A stretch of DNA of 64,000 nt from Portulaca oleracea (taxonomy: Eukaryota; Streptophyta; Magnoliopsida; Caryophyllales; Portulacaceae): assembly GCA_029582165.1 (NCBI GenBank), contig CM055873.1:40160795-40224794 (forward strand). The letters are read 5' to 3'. Made by a program: the position numbers and the translations under genes. Within the stretch, counting starts at the first letter, position 1; each line of letters opens with the position of its first letter. A model generated the notes under the pieces. That model did not search any database, had not been told where the DNA came from, and was given only the letters and a program-made list of their open reading frames with translations. Shown one piece after another: positions 10,143 through 22,447 of the stretch.

Positions 10143-10436
10143 CTCTCTCCGTCTCATATTAATTGACACTTAAACTAACTTTTTTTGTTCCAAAATAATT
10201 GTCACTTTACATTTCCCAATACCTATCTTTATTATTTTACCTTTAATAATTATATTAACTTTTTACTTTTCTAATCAATAAAACTACTTCTATTCACATT
10301 CTCTCACTACTTACACCTTGATATGCTAAAAACACCTTAGAAAATAGGGATATTTAATTATCAAGGTAATTTTTTTAGTTAAACATTGGTATATGCAAAA
10401 TTACGAAATATGACAATTAATTTGAAACGGAGGGAG
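10143..10436. mobile_element. Stowaway MITE
   Basis: 294 bp with TIRs CTCTCTCCGTCTCAT and TTGAAACGGAGGGAG, the Stowaway consensus (CTCCCTCCGTTTC), flanked by TA duplications (10141..10142, 10437..10438). Confidence 0.88.
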
Positions 10437-10438
10437 TA

Positions 10439-11000
10439 CATTATTTATATTGCTCATAAAATTTTATAAAGACATATTTCGCTCATAAAAATTCTACAAT
10501 AATACTCATAAAAAACTAAACGATGTTCAAAAATAAAACCATGTGTTGCTCACTCTACGATGGTACTAAAATGCTCATAAACCAATAAATGTTCATAAAC
10601 CTAAAACAAAAATGCTCATAAATTAATATATAAATTCTCATAAATCAGTATGTGCATGTTTATAACAATTAACGGCCTTGCCCATAAAAGACAAAAAGGA
10701 CATGATAATAATTGTAATAAAAAGTTATGCTAAATTTTATATATTTAAATTTTAGTAAATTTTTTTATTGCAATTATTGTCATTTCCTTTTATTTTTTTG
10801 CTAATATAATGTTAATATTTCATATGGAGATGATCACAATGATATACAACAACTTTCATAAACCAGTCAATGAATGTTTATAAGAATGCTCATAATTAAA
10901 CTAGTAGACGAATACTCATAAACCTAAACCACAATGCTGATATAAAACAAGAATGTTCATAAATTAATAGATGAATGCTCATAAATCAATAAATTAATTT
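10439..11000 (+). repeat. Degenerate array of 'ATGCTCATAAA' units
   Basis: About 15 imperfect copies of (A)ATGCTCATAAA(CC/TT)AAT, spaced about 25 to 40 bp apart. Related units also precede the Stowaway at 10143, so that MITE landed inside the array. No coding content. Confidence 0.65.
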
Positions 11001-11174
11001 TAGTGACTTACCTACATTGGAAAACTCTCTCCAAAAGAAATTTCAAATAATTTTTTTTTGAAAAAAAGTATAAATGAAATGGAATAATGGATCAAGAAAC
11101 TCTTAAGAAATACAATAATGGTTGAGTTGAGACTATGAATTGGGGTTGGGTTAAACTTAGATAAAAGAAGACCA

Positions 11175-11212
<38 letters not shown>

Positions 11213-12456
11213 TGTGAAATAAAGAAGTAAAGTCTGAGCACAATAAGCATTATGCACTTAGGGCCACCATCGGTTTTTATAATGTTTGGAAGAGGGGAAC
11301 ACTTATTACTAGGTACGTTCCATAATACTTATTTATTTTAATTTTTTTTATCTTATAATATTCATCATTTGATATCTTAATATAACTCTTTTCGACTAAT
11401 TTTGTTTAAAATATTTTTTATACAAAGATAGGAAAAGTGAAAGACAAAGATATATCATCAATAATAATAGTAATATTTCATAACCTTCTATACAATAAAA
11501 TATTCAAATTAATCGCTTCATTAATTTTTTACTAACTCGTTCTTTTTTATTTGGCTTTTTAAGTAACTCTTCTCGTTTTATATTATTTATCGTTTTATAA
11601 TGACAATTCTATACTAATTATTACTTTTCTTATTTTTGTCATTAATATTCATTGAATTAGCACTAAATTTTCATTTTAAGTAAGCATATTTTAATCAATT
11701 TTTCACTAGTTAGCCTATAAATTTTTGTGATATTTATTTTCCTTCACCCCCTCCAAAAGTCAAACAAAAAGAAACAGAAGAAGTAAATTTGAGCTAGAAG
11801 GCCAAGTAATATGGAATGGAGGTAGTATACAAATACAATATTGTAACAAAAAAAAGAGCTATCATGTTATATATCAATAAATAAAAATATATAATATTTT
11901 GTCAAAAAATAACAAAGCATTTCCAATGAACAGAGGCAAAAATAGGATCAAAAGTTGAGTATTCATATGAATATTAAAATTTGTTATCATACTGTGTAAA
12001 TCTAATTTGAACAAAATTAGAATATCAGATTGATTTTTTCGTTTTTGTTTTTGAGAAAAGTCAAATGACAAACGTGGGATGAGTTTGGTTGGAGTGAGTT
12101 TGATGGAGTGATAAGATTATGATAAGCAAAATATAAAAAGAGTGAAAGTAGTAAAGTGGGAACCAATGAGAAATAAAGGATGGGGTGACACGTGGAAGGA
12201 GACAACCAATGAGGGCACGATAAGGTTATCATGATGGAAGCATACATTACCAATTTAGATTATGGTGGATGATTAGGCACCCTATCTATCCTTCCATCAT
12301 TCCCATTCGAAATATGGAGGATCCAATAAAATTTTTAAAAAGGAGACAAGGCATCTCAGCATATTATATTCTCTTCTCATGCTGTTGACGTGGACACTAC
12401 ACAACCCCCTATGGGCATGGGTTACTATTCAAAGAATTACTAGGAGCTACTTTAAT
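11001..12456. other. AT-rich intergenic sequence with an A29 tract and a promoter-like cluster
   Basis: An A tract of about 29 bases lies near 11178..11206. No gene is recognised. At 12100..12235 several plant promoter motifs cluster: ATGATAAG and GATAAG I-box-like sites, two CCAAT boxes and an ACACGTGG G-box near 12188. A possible TIR end (GGAATGGAGGTAG, near 11814) suggests a decayed Stowaway. Confidence 0.4.
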
Positions 12457-12465
12457 ATTTGAAAA

Positions 12466-13019
12466 GGAAAATTTGAATGTAATGAACCAAATTTTATGTC
12501 CATTTTAATCTAACAAATTAAACTTAATTTTTTGTTAATACAAACTGTACTTAACATAATATTTTTCTTAGTGAACCTCCACCAATTTTCAGTTACCGGA
12601 AAAATGACATGGAGGTTTTTTTTGCTGACGTGGAGTGTTTTATAGGCAAAAAATAAAAGGGAAATGAAGATGACTTCCTCTTTCTTCTCTCCTTGTCAAG
12701 CTTGGTTCTAAGCCTCACATTTCTTCATCCAGACGTTCAAAGTTCTGACTCTCATCCCTCATTCTGTGTAATTCATTTCTCATTCTTGTCACTTCAGACA
12801 ACAGCTGCTCGAACTTTTCTTCCAACACATTGTTCATTTCAATTAGGTTCATTTCAATCAGCAAAAAAACCTTCATGTCATTTTTTCGGTAACCGAAAAT
12901 TGGTGGAGTTTACTAAGAAAAATATTATGTTAAGTACAGTTTGTCATTAACAAAAAGTTAAGTTTGGTTTGTTAGATCAAAATGGACATAAAGTTTGGTT
13001 TATTACATTCCAATTTTCC
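12466..13019. mobile_element. Mutator-type (MULE) MITE with long TIRs
   Basis: 554 bp bounded by a perfect 9-bp duplication ATTTGAAAA (12457..12465 and 13020..13028), the hallmark of the Mutator superfamily. TIRs are about 170 bp with high identity; both contain ACAAACTGTACTTAACATAA-like sequence and TTACCGRAAAAATGACATG. About 210 bp of unrelated interior (about 12640..12850) has no ORF with recognisable homology. There is no transposase. Confidence 0.88.
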
Positions 13020-13055
13020 ATTTGAAAAAAACTATTTTTCAGTATTCTAATCGTT

Positions 13056-13781
13056 AAAAATTTATTTTGAGGTACCCGTAATTTTTGGGTTAATAATTAT
13101 TATGAGGTATTTTTTCGATCATTAATTTTATTAAGTGACCAAAATACTCTTATTTTTCTTCTCCATCTCCATTAATGGAGCTCAAAATCAATTTTTTTAT
13201 GAACTCTTTTATTTTTCATTCCAAAATTAAAACCTCCCCATTATCGTTATGAGCATTGTTGATGGACAATGTTCTAGGCTGTATATTCAGCCTTGGCCTT
13301 GACCTTGCATCAAGTGATCAATCTACTCTATTCACAATCTGCCAATTCAAATCCTCCATTACCAACCAGCACCCAAGAACCATACAACCATGGGGGACTC
13401 CGCAGCACAAATCCAATTCCCCGCCAACAACATCCCCACCGCCAAAAAGCCCAGCTTCATTAGCACCCACAACAACCAGCTCAATCTCGACCTTCCTCAA
13501 CTCCAAGCAGGCGGCGACTTCCCAAAAGGTTCTCGAAGGGCGCATATGTACTGTGGGTGGTGAGCGAGAAGGTGGTGGGGATTGACACTACTCAGCGTAG
13601 TAATGAGGAAGTAATTTTAATTTTGGAATGAGAAAAAAAGAGTTAAAAATTTTGCTTTTGAAGTCCATTAATGAAGATGGGAAAAAAGAAGAAGAATAAG
13701 GGTATTTCGGTCGTCACTTAACAAAATTACACTTGATAATTACTAACCCAAAAATTAAGGGTACCTCTGAGTAACTTTTTG
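13056..13781. mobile_element. Long-TIR DNA element carrying a GC-rich fragment (Pack-MULE-like candidate)
   Basis: Inverted repeats of about 190 bp (13056..13250 against 13600..13781) share GAGGTACCC, TTTTTGGGTTA and TTAAGTGACC stretches. The interior 13250..13590 is much richer in GC and has coding-like texture, including a Met-started frame from about 13390 (MGDSAAQIQFPANNIPTAKK...) that ends early. No clean TSD was found. A captured host-gene exon is the likely reading, but the source gene was not recognised. Confidence 0.55.
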
Positions 13782-13894
13782 GTTACTATTATTGAACTTA
13801 CGTCTACTTTTCTATATGCGGAATAAATTTATTCTATCTAATTTTCTTATGCAAAATCTTTCTTATCTTATTAAAATATGTTCATGTTATTTTA

Positions 13895-13980
13895 CCTATC
13901 TTATATTAATATATATTTAAAAATTATATATATATATATAATTTTTAAATATATACTAATATATATATATTTAATAAGTA
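13895..13980. repeat. AT palindrome / TA microsatellite
   Basis: ATATTAATATATATTTAAAAATT is followed by (TA)n and then its near inverse, giving a perfect-looking long hairpin. The ORF across it is low-complexity only. Confidence 0.6.
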
Positions 13981-14981
13981 ATGTCACTTATGTAACTTGC
14001 CTTGATCATAGTACCTTATTAAAAATTATTAAAAAAAATACTGGAGTATTTATGAAATTTCATAGATTTATTTGATGTGATTAATGTGATGTACTTTCCT
14101 AAACATCATCCTACCTATCAAGACTTACACAACTTTAGCTTGCCCTACCTAGAATGCATCAACCCTAAGGTTTAGGCAAATTCAAGTGGTTGATGGAAAT
14201 CCACCCATAGAACTCATAAATAACTACAACTAATTTTTAGGGTTTTGGGGTTCGTGGAGATAATCAACAACAAATAACAAGAATTGAAAATATATGGACA
14301 ATTATATTGTAAAGAGTAAATACTCACCCAATTGAACTAGGATGTTCAATAGTTTGCAGAAGGATCAATCCACAAGCAAAACTCCATGAAACACGTACCC
14401 AAGAAATCTCATCAAAGAGATGAGGAATAACTCACACTCACAACCAAAGAGAAATCAACAAGCAAATTTTACCCAAAGGATTGCTTGCATGGAATCAGGG
14501 TTTGTAAATCCTCAATTACAATCTCCCAAATGGAGAGAATTTTGAGGGTAAACCTAAAAATATCATCAACTGTCTCTAAAATGGGGGTTTACATGTATAT
14601 AAAGGAAAGGGGGGAAAAGGAAAAATTACGAAAGGGAAGAGGAAGAGAATCGCGCGAGTGTTGTGGAAACTAGATAAGTCGCGGGTTGCAGAGGAGCTGG
14701 TTGCACCTCTAACGCAAGAGAGAGAGGCGCTGCCAGCAGCATCCCGAGAGACTTGACCAGTACCTCTGTGGACACAGCCATCGCTTTTTGCTGCTGTCGT
14801 TTATTTTTCGGTTTCTTCTCCTTTGCACGACCTTCCTTTGCGACCCTTGGGCGAAGCAAATGACCATATTGCCCTTAGATGTCAAAAGGACCAAAGACAT
14901 CCCGGGGTTGACCTTCATTGACAGTGAAAAGACCAAAATGCCCAAACTTCCTTAGCCGAGGGGCAAGATAAAAAAGATGAT
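13981..14981. other. Unassigned sequence, probably decayed transposon
   Basis: Two overlapping minus-strand ORFs at 14626..14945 are in different frames and match no family I recognise. Texture resembles LTR-retrotransposon flank, but no LTR pair, PBS or TSD was found. Confidence 0.3.
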
Positions 14982-15577
14982 TAGGGATGACAATGGGGCG
15001 GGGAATCCCCGAACCCGTCAGGGCTCCGCCCTGCTCTGGGGAAAAATCCCCGCCCCCATTGGGGATGGGGACGAGGACGAGGACGATTTTCCAAAATCCG
15101 CTCGGGGACGGGGCGGGGATGGGGACAGAATTTTCCCCATCCCCGTCCCCATTTTCCCCGCTGGGGTGAATTCCCCGTCCCCATCCCCAAAAATGTTAAA
15201 ATTACCAAATAACCTTTATTCAAATTTAATATATATATTAATGGAAATGATAAAGTAGTAATTTTCCAATTTATTCTCACTTGTTGATGTATTATTGTTT
15301 GATTTTGATGTATTATTACTTGAGCAAGTTAAATACGTTGTATTTTGAACATGTTGAAAACCGGGTTCGATTTAAAACCGGATCCAATTAAAATTTAGTT
15401 AAATTTAGGATAGTTTTAAAAAATCCTCGTTGGATCCCCGTTGGGGATGGGGAATCCGCCAGGATGGGGCAAGAATCATTCCCCGAAGCGGGGATGGGGA
15501 TGAGTTTTGGGAGCGGGGATGGGGACGGGGACGGGGGTATACTCCCCCATCCCCGATCCGTCCCGTTGCCATCCCTA
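14982..15577. mobile_element. G-rich hAT-like non-autonomous element
   Basis: TIRs TAGGGATGACAATGGGGC and, on the complement of the right end, TAGGGATGGCAACGGGAC resemble hAT termini. Both ends hold dense GGGGATGGGGAC runs in opposite orientation (14990..15190 and 15425..15560), separated by an AT-rich centre. The 8-bp flanks agree at only about 4 positions, so the TSD is not convincing. ORFs across the G-runs are composition artefacts. Confidence 0.6.
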
Positions 15578-15634
15578 GTTTTGATTTTCCTAGGGGGAAT
15601 TACAAAAAGGACAAGAACATCCACATGAATACTT

Positions 15635-16048
15635 TGTGACGGAGGTGCGGAATGGGTTCTATTTCAGGGAGTGACAGAGGTCAATCGTGACAATATGCCT
15701 TTATTAGGGTTCTCTAGCGATCAATTAGAACTGCAGGTAGTGGAACAGGACCTACTTTGTGCCAAATGGACCCATATTAGCAAGCTTCTCATCCATATGG
15801 ATCTGGGTTATACAGTTCTTCCTTGGATCTTCCGCAACTTCCGTTGAATGTTATCATATCCTTTCAGTTTGTCGTTCGTTATTTGTTCACTTTTAATATG
15901 TTCGTATTCAAAAGGTTGCCTGAGCAGCGGTTAAGGATGCCCATTACCTAGCAATCGTCGCTACGAAAGGGCCTTTACATAGTGCTTGGGAGTGTGTTCG
16001 TTATTTTGCGTATTAATGGATGTCATCTTTCTAAAAAAAAAAAAAAAT
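15635..16048 (+). mobile_element. Poly(A)-tailed retro-insertion (5'-truncated LINE or other retrocopy)
   Basis: About 410 bp ending in a run of about 15 A (16033..16047), flanked by a perfect 13-bp duplication CACATGAATACTT (15622..15634 and 16049..16061). Poly(A) plus a long TSD shows target-primed reverse transcription. The body has no long ORF; it could be the 3' end of an L1-type LINE. Confidence 0.75.
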
Positions 16049-16061
16049 CACATGAATACTT

Positions 16062-17540
16062 GTTTTCAAAAGCTCTCCCTAAGAAGGAAGAGCCTTATGA
16101 CAAAGAGGCCAGAGGAATGTTATGAGTTTAGGCTGGATATCTAGGTTTCAGATCCAGCTATATTCCTAGGTTGGAGTATCAGGACTAAGTTCATGAGCTA
16201 ACTAAATGGCTGATTTAGTGGTAAAAGAACCAGAAGAAGATAAACCCCAAGAACAAACATCATTATAATCATTTTAGGGAAAGGGGATAGATCTACTAAG
16301 ATCAACAGATTAACTATTAACTAGGCCACTGAAGAGGCTTAGATTCATGTTTTATCTTGATTGATAAATTCATTGACTTTAATATTGAGGTAATTTACTC
16401 AAGGTTAGAGATATTATTGATTTCAATAAGGTTTTTGGGTCACGCCAATTATCAGTTCAAAAGTTAATGAAATTACCATTACCAACAATCCATTGAAGAC
16501 CCTTACAGAATACCTCTCGGGTTTTTAGTTTGGCTTTTCAAGCCCAGGAGTCGACTTGCTTAGGTTGGAGATCAAAAAAACTTTCCGTTAAAGGGTATTT
16601 GGATCTCATAATTTCAGCCCGAAGACCTTTGCCAAAGAGATATTTCCAGGAAAGCTTACATAGGAAGACACAGTTAACCGCCTCAGTTTGATGCAGACCA
16701 AGACTACCATTTTTTTTGGCTTACAGATCTTGTCCCATGATACCATTGGAAGGCCTTTATTCAAATTTAAATCTTTCTAGGAAAAATTCTAGTAAGAGAG
16801 TCAATTTTCTTCACAGTTTCATTGAGGAGTTGGAAACATTGCATTGTATGAGCCAAAAGCGACTCAATATTAGACTAAATAAGAGAAATCCTACCTATTT
16901 TCGAGATAAATTTGGACATGCAAGATTGTGATTTGTTCAAGGTGCAGTCAGGAGGAGCTCGATGGCCTACCTCTGAAGATTGGGCAACCAAGATACTTCT
17001 CTAGACTATCTAAGCGAAGAATGTTAAAGATTCCCGCAACTAGTTGTCCACCATTAGTTGTTGTATTATCTGAAAAAATGAGGGAGGATCTGTGAAAGTT
17101 GGTAAGTTGGCCTGAGAGGTAACTAAACCTTGTGAAGACATAGTTAAGAGAATTAACAGTGGATAAGTTAGCTTTGCAGAAGAGAAGATTGTCATCAGCA
17201 AAGAGTAAACAAGGGATGAGATGAGCCTGTGGGTAGATCTTTATCCCTATACTCCATCATAGGAGCGAAGCACAGATTCGAAGATAACCCGATAAAAGGA
17301 TTTCCGTGCAAAGGATGAAAAGGTAAGGAGACAAAAGGTCCCCTTGACGAATGCCTCTTGAAGGCTTGAAGAAGCCGTAAACTTCATCATTAATAATAAG
17401 GGAGTAGAAAATGGTAGTGATGCATTGCAATCCATTTAGGATGGAATCTTAATTTTTTTAGAACTTGGAAGAGGAAGTCTCATTCAATACGATCGAAAGT
17501 TGTTTCAAAGTTGAGTTTGAGAGCAACCCAACCTTTTTTT
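16062..17540 (-). pseudogene. Degenerate LINE (L1-like) reverse transcriptase
   Basis: On the minus strand, reading down from 17540, the conserved RT blocks occur in order but in broken frames: a KLNFETTFDRIE-like block (about 17510), GIRQGDLLSPYLFILCTE (about 17350..17300), the catalytic FADD box (about 17205) and downstream zf-RVT-type text such as KGLQWIVGNGNFINF (about 16480). Several stops and frameshifts interrupt it. The endonuclease half is not seen. The retro-insertion at 15635 lies just beyond its 3' side. Confidence 0.8.
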
Positions 17541-18301
17541 TCCTTTCATATTTTTGAATTTATTTAAATATTCGTGAGCCAAAGGACTTCCATGCAAAAT
17601 TAAAAGGATTATTGGATTATAATACACTAAATTTTAGGGGTATTGGACAATAATGCACTGAACTTTTTCTTGGACTCTAATACACTGAACTTTGAGGGTA
17701 TTGGACAATAACGCACACAGACCAATTCAGCTGGTGGTTGACGCGGTGATTGTTCTACTTTGAGGTGTCGTTTTTTTTTTATTTTTTTCAGAAAGAACTT
17801 TTGCCGTGTAAGAAAACACACATAAGCAAGATGACTAATATATTTTTTTTGGAAAAAAATAGAAAAACGATACCTCAAAGTAGGACAGCCACCGCGTCAA
17901 CCACCAGATGAATTGGTCTGAATAGACCTGTCAATACGGGCGGGCGGGCGGGTTACGGTCAGCTGTATATCGGGTTTGGGTAAATACGGGTCGCGTATAT
18001 TTTGAGCTCAGGTAAATACGGCTCGAGTGCAAGGTTGTCAGGATCGGGATTCTTGTTAGGATCGATAGGGGCCCTTAGAATCGGGATCGTAGGATCGGAT
18101 TGAGGATCGTAAGATTCTACAAATAAAGTAAAATTGTTATAAGTAACTTGAAGGTCCCTAAGAAAAAACATTGTTTTTCAAAAATTGTACAAAAATCCAT
18201 GATTTTCACCGATCCTATTACGATCCCAACCGAGTTTGGTACGATCCTAACCGTTTCCAGGGAGATTGTGACTATTCTAACAAAAATAGGCTATTATTAG
18301 G

Positions 18302-18768
18302 TGTTGGTAATGGCTAAATGTAGTTGTTTTCCTTTTTTAGTTACATTGTTGGTAATGGCTACAATTAGTCGTTTTCCATTTTTAGTCAGTCTTTTTTTGT
18401 GGTTCCCCCTTTTTTATCTATTTTTTTAGTTCCTGTTTTTTGTGGCTGTTGGCTTCCAGTTTCTCTTATAAATTGGAACCTCTGGAGGACTGTGTTCATC
18501 ATCGAATACAATTCTCTTCTCCTCTCTTCTCTTCTCCTCTCCTCTTCCTTTCTGGGCACACAGTTTTGCATACTCCATATCCTTGGCCACGAGTGCACGT
18601 GTCTCCGGATAATCTGAGTTAACCTTGGGGAGTCACCGACAATTCCGATTGGCACCGAGGTCGGGCCGTAATCGCTTTCAAGGCAGTGGTTCTTCCACGG
18701 CTCAGTTTTCTTGTGTTCTCCACAGCCTTGTTTCGTTTCTTTCCCAGCAGCCTTGATTTTTTCCAACA
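18302..18768 (+). repeat. 5' LTR of Copia 1
   Basis: 467 bp. It holds a short internal duplication of TTGGTAATGGCTA and a CTCTTCTC microsatellite near 18511..18550. Confidence 0.93.
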
Positions 18769-18783
18769 ATTTGAAAGCGATTA

Positions 18784-21700
18784 ATGTCAATGACTGCTCC
18801 TCCTAAAACCCTCGCTGAGATCTACAAAATTGAGCCTTTCGATGGAACCAACTTCAAACAATGGTCCCAAAAGTTATTGCTCTGTCTTGAACAGTTAGAG
18901 ATTGATTATGTGTTGTCCTCACCTCATTTGAAGATCCAGAAGCACCAACACCACCATCTTGGAGTGACTATAGGAATCATCTCAAGCCCAAGAAGAAGGA
19001 TCTGACCCTTCAAAAATTAATCAGCCACATGAAAATTGAGGAAACAAATCGTTTGAAAGATAAGATGTCTTCTCTCTTTGAATTTTGTTAAAGCTAACCT
19101 GGTTGAATCTTCTGTTCCTGCTAATAAAGACAGGTTCAAAGGAAAGAATAAGAAGGATCAGAAGCAATCCAAGCATCAGAAACAACTGAACAAGCCTAAT
19201 ACTAAAATCCGTAAGGTATGTTCTTCGTATGCATGTGGCAAACCCGCCACAAGGCATATCAGTGCAATCAGAGCAAAGGAGCAGTTCAAACCCACGGAAA
19301 CCCTGCCGGATGTAATAGTAACCAAGCTAACTGACCGAGGAGATCAAGTATTCTCGCGAATCGTGGAAGCTAATCTCGTGACTAACAACAACGAGTGGAT
19401 TCTGGACAATGGAGCAACTAGACATTTCTGCACCAACAAGAATCTGATGCATGACTTTGAAGAGGTTCCTGATGGTGAACATGTCTTCATGGGCAATTCT
19501 TCCACTGCTACGGTACTAGGTAAAGGGAAAGTTCTCCTTAAATTTACTTCTAGAAAACCTTTATGCTTGAACAATGTGTTGCATGTCCCTTCCCTTCGTA
19601 GAAATCTAGTTTCTAGTAGCCTCCTTGATGTTGTTGGTTTTGAGGTGAACCAAAAGGCTGGAAAAATTGTTATCCTTCGTAATGGGGTATTTGTTGGGAA
19701 GGGGTATCGTAGTGATGGCTTATATGTTCTGAATGTTGCATCTGATGCTAATGGAAATGCTTATACTTCTGCTTATATTGCTGAATCTGTCAACCTTTGG
19801 CATGATAGACTTGGACATGTGAATTATGCTTCCGTAAATAGACTAAAGAACATGAAATTAATTCGAAATGTTAGCACAGAAAGTTGTTCTAAATGTGATG
19901 CTTGTGTTGAGGCGAAATTTGCCAAGAAACCTTTTAAGTCAGTAACTACGAGATAAACTCAGTTGCTTGAACTTGTTCATTCAGACCTAGCCGACTTTAA
20001 GAACACAATGAGCAAAGGAGGAAAGAAATGGTATATTACCTTTGTAGATGTCTTCTCTAGATATACAAAAGTTTACCTTTTGAGGTCTAAAGACGAGGCT
20101 GAAGAAGTGTTCTTAAAATACAAGGCAGAAGTTGAGAATCAACTAGACCGGAAAATCAAAAGGCTTAGGTCTGATAGGGGTGGTGAATATGACTCAACCT
20201 CTTTAGCTGTTTTCTGTGAGAAAAATGGTATTATTCATGAGACTACCGCTCCTTACACCCCTCAACAAAACGGTATAGTAGAGCGTAAGAACCGTACCCT
20301 TAAGGAAATGATGAATGTTATGCTTCTGAGTTCTGGATTGCCTGATAACATGTGGGGGGGGGGGGGGAAGCTGTTTTGCTGCCTGTTTTATTCTCAATAG
20401 AGTTCCCCATAAAAAGAGGGATCATACCCCATATGAACTTTGGAAAGGATATGTCCCGAATTTGAATTATTTGAAAGTGTGGGGGTGTTTGGCTAAAGTG
20501 GCTTTACCTAGTCGTAAGCGTACCAACATAGGCCCAAAGACCTTTGATGATGTTTTTATTGGATATGCTCAAAATAGTGATGCCTATCGTTTCATGTCTT
20601 TGAGTGATTATTCTATTTCTGAATATAGAGATGCTGAACTTTTTGAGCAAGTATTTCCGTTGAAAAAGAATATGCCTAATGTGGTAACTGATGTAGTGTC
20701 TGATGTAGTATCTGAAAATGTGAGCTTGCCTGTTGCTAGTTCTAGTACTAGAAATGTGGAAATTGAGCCTAGAAGAAGTAAAAGACAAAGAACTACAACT
20801 GATTTTGGACCTGGTTTTGTTACTGCTTTCCTAGTTGAAGTTTTTAATCATTATGATGTGGATGCTTTGACTGAGGATTTTGTGACTTTATTTCTAATTG
20901 ATGAAGATCCAAAAACCTATGCTGAGGCTATTAGGTCTATTAATGCAACCTTTTGGAAGGAAGCCATTAGAAGTGAAATAGATTCCCTAATGTCTAATAA
21001 AACTTGGGAATTAACTGATTTGCCTAAGGGTTGTAGACCTATTAGTAGTAAATGGATCTTCAAAAAGAAATTGAGGTCTGACGATTCAATTGATAAATAT
21101 AAGGCCAGACTTGTCATTAGAGGTTTTGACCAAAAGAAAGGGATAAATTATTTTGACACTTATTATCTTGTTACGAAAATAAGCACCATTAGAACGTTGA
21201 TTGCGTTAGCTGCGATTTTTGATCTTGTTGTGCATCAAATGGATGTAAAGACAACTTTTCTTAATGGTGACTTAGAGGAAGAAATCTATATGACCCAACC
21301 TGAGGGTTGTGAAGTACCAGGTCAGGAGGATAAAGTATGCAGATTGAGAAAATCTCTTTATGGCCTAAAGCAAGCTCCTAAACAGTGGTTTGAGAAGTTT
21401 GATAGTTCTCTTGTGAAAAATGGATTTGTTGCAAATTTGTCTGATTCTTGTGTCTATTCCAAGATGGTAGGATCAAATTGTGTGCTCATATGCTTATATG
21501 TTGATGATATGCTGATCTTTGGTACAAATTTGCTTGTAGTTAATGAAACTAAAACGTTGTTGTCTTCTTTGTATGAAATGAAAGATATGGGTGAAGCTGA
21601 TGTGATCTTAGGGATTAAAATTCGGAAAACCAACTCTGGTTATGCTTTGTGTCAATCACACTATATAGAGAAAGTGTTAAAGAAATTTAACATGTTTGAT

Positions 21701-22447
21701 GTGACACCTGTTAGAACTCCCTACGATTCCAGTATACCTTTAAAGAAGAACAATGGTCCTAGTGTGTCTCAATCTGAGTATGCTAAAATTATAGGAAGTG
21801 TAATGTTTTTGATGAACTTTACTCGTCCTGATATTGCTTATGCTGTGAGTAGATTGAGTCGCTTCACTCATAATCCTAGTTAAGAACATTGGAATTCACT
21901 TCATCGTTTGCTTAAGTATCTAAAAGGTACAATGGATTGGTGTTTGCACTTTAATAAATTTCCTGCTGTTGTAGAAGGATATTGTGATGCAAACTGGATT
22001 TCTGATAATGATGAAGTTAGTTCTACTAGTGGTTATGTTTTTACCTTGGGTGGAGGGGCTATCTCGTGGAAGTCCAGAAAGCAGACTTGCATAGCCCGCT
22101 CTACCATGGAATCTGAGTTTATTGCTCTTGAGTTGGCAGGTCAAGAAGCAGAGTGGCTTAGAGGTCTCTTAGCAGACGTGCCACTATGGGAGAAACAAGA
22201 GACACCTATCTCTATACATTGTGACTCACAGGCAGCAATTGGAGTGGCTCATAACAGTGTCTACAACGGGAAAAGGAGACATATCCGTGTTAGACATAGT
22301 GCAGTAAGACAATTGCTAAAGCATGGAGTAATATCCTTGTAGTATGTGAGATCCGAGAAGAATTTGGCGGATCCTCTCACTAAGGGGTTGACTAGACGAG
22401 TTGTTCTAGAGGCATCGAGGGGGATAGGGCTTAAGCCTATGGCTTGA
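18784..22447 (+). pseudogene. Copia 1 polyprotein (gag-PR-IN-RT-RH), broken
   Basis: Gag starts at 18784 (MSMTAPPKT) but shifts frame near 18930. Its UBN2 core is largely absent and the zinc knuckle is decayed, pointing to an internal deletion. The protease box reads WILDNGATRHFC near 19396..19431, with Asn where Ser/Thr is usual. A stop follows at 19954. Integrase (19963..20400) shows the FVDVFSRY and QNGIVERKNRT blocks, then a run of about 14 G near 20354 breaks the frame. RT (20462..21883) keeps the LYVDDM catalytic box; a stop at 21881 separates RNase H (21908..22342), which ends at a stop before the usual LADPLTKG tail. About five lesions in all. Confidence 0.93.

Noticed and set aside
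11178..11206. A29 tract as a retrotransposon tail
   Set aside because: No target-site duplication could be matched on its two sides.
14977..15280. Asp/Gly/Pro-rich ORFs on both strands
   Set aside because: They are translations of G-run repeats in a hAT-like element.
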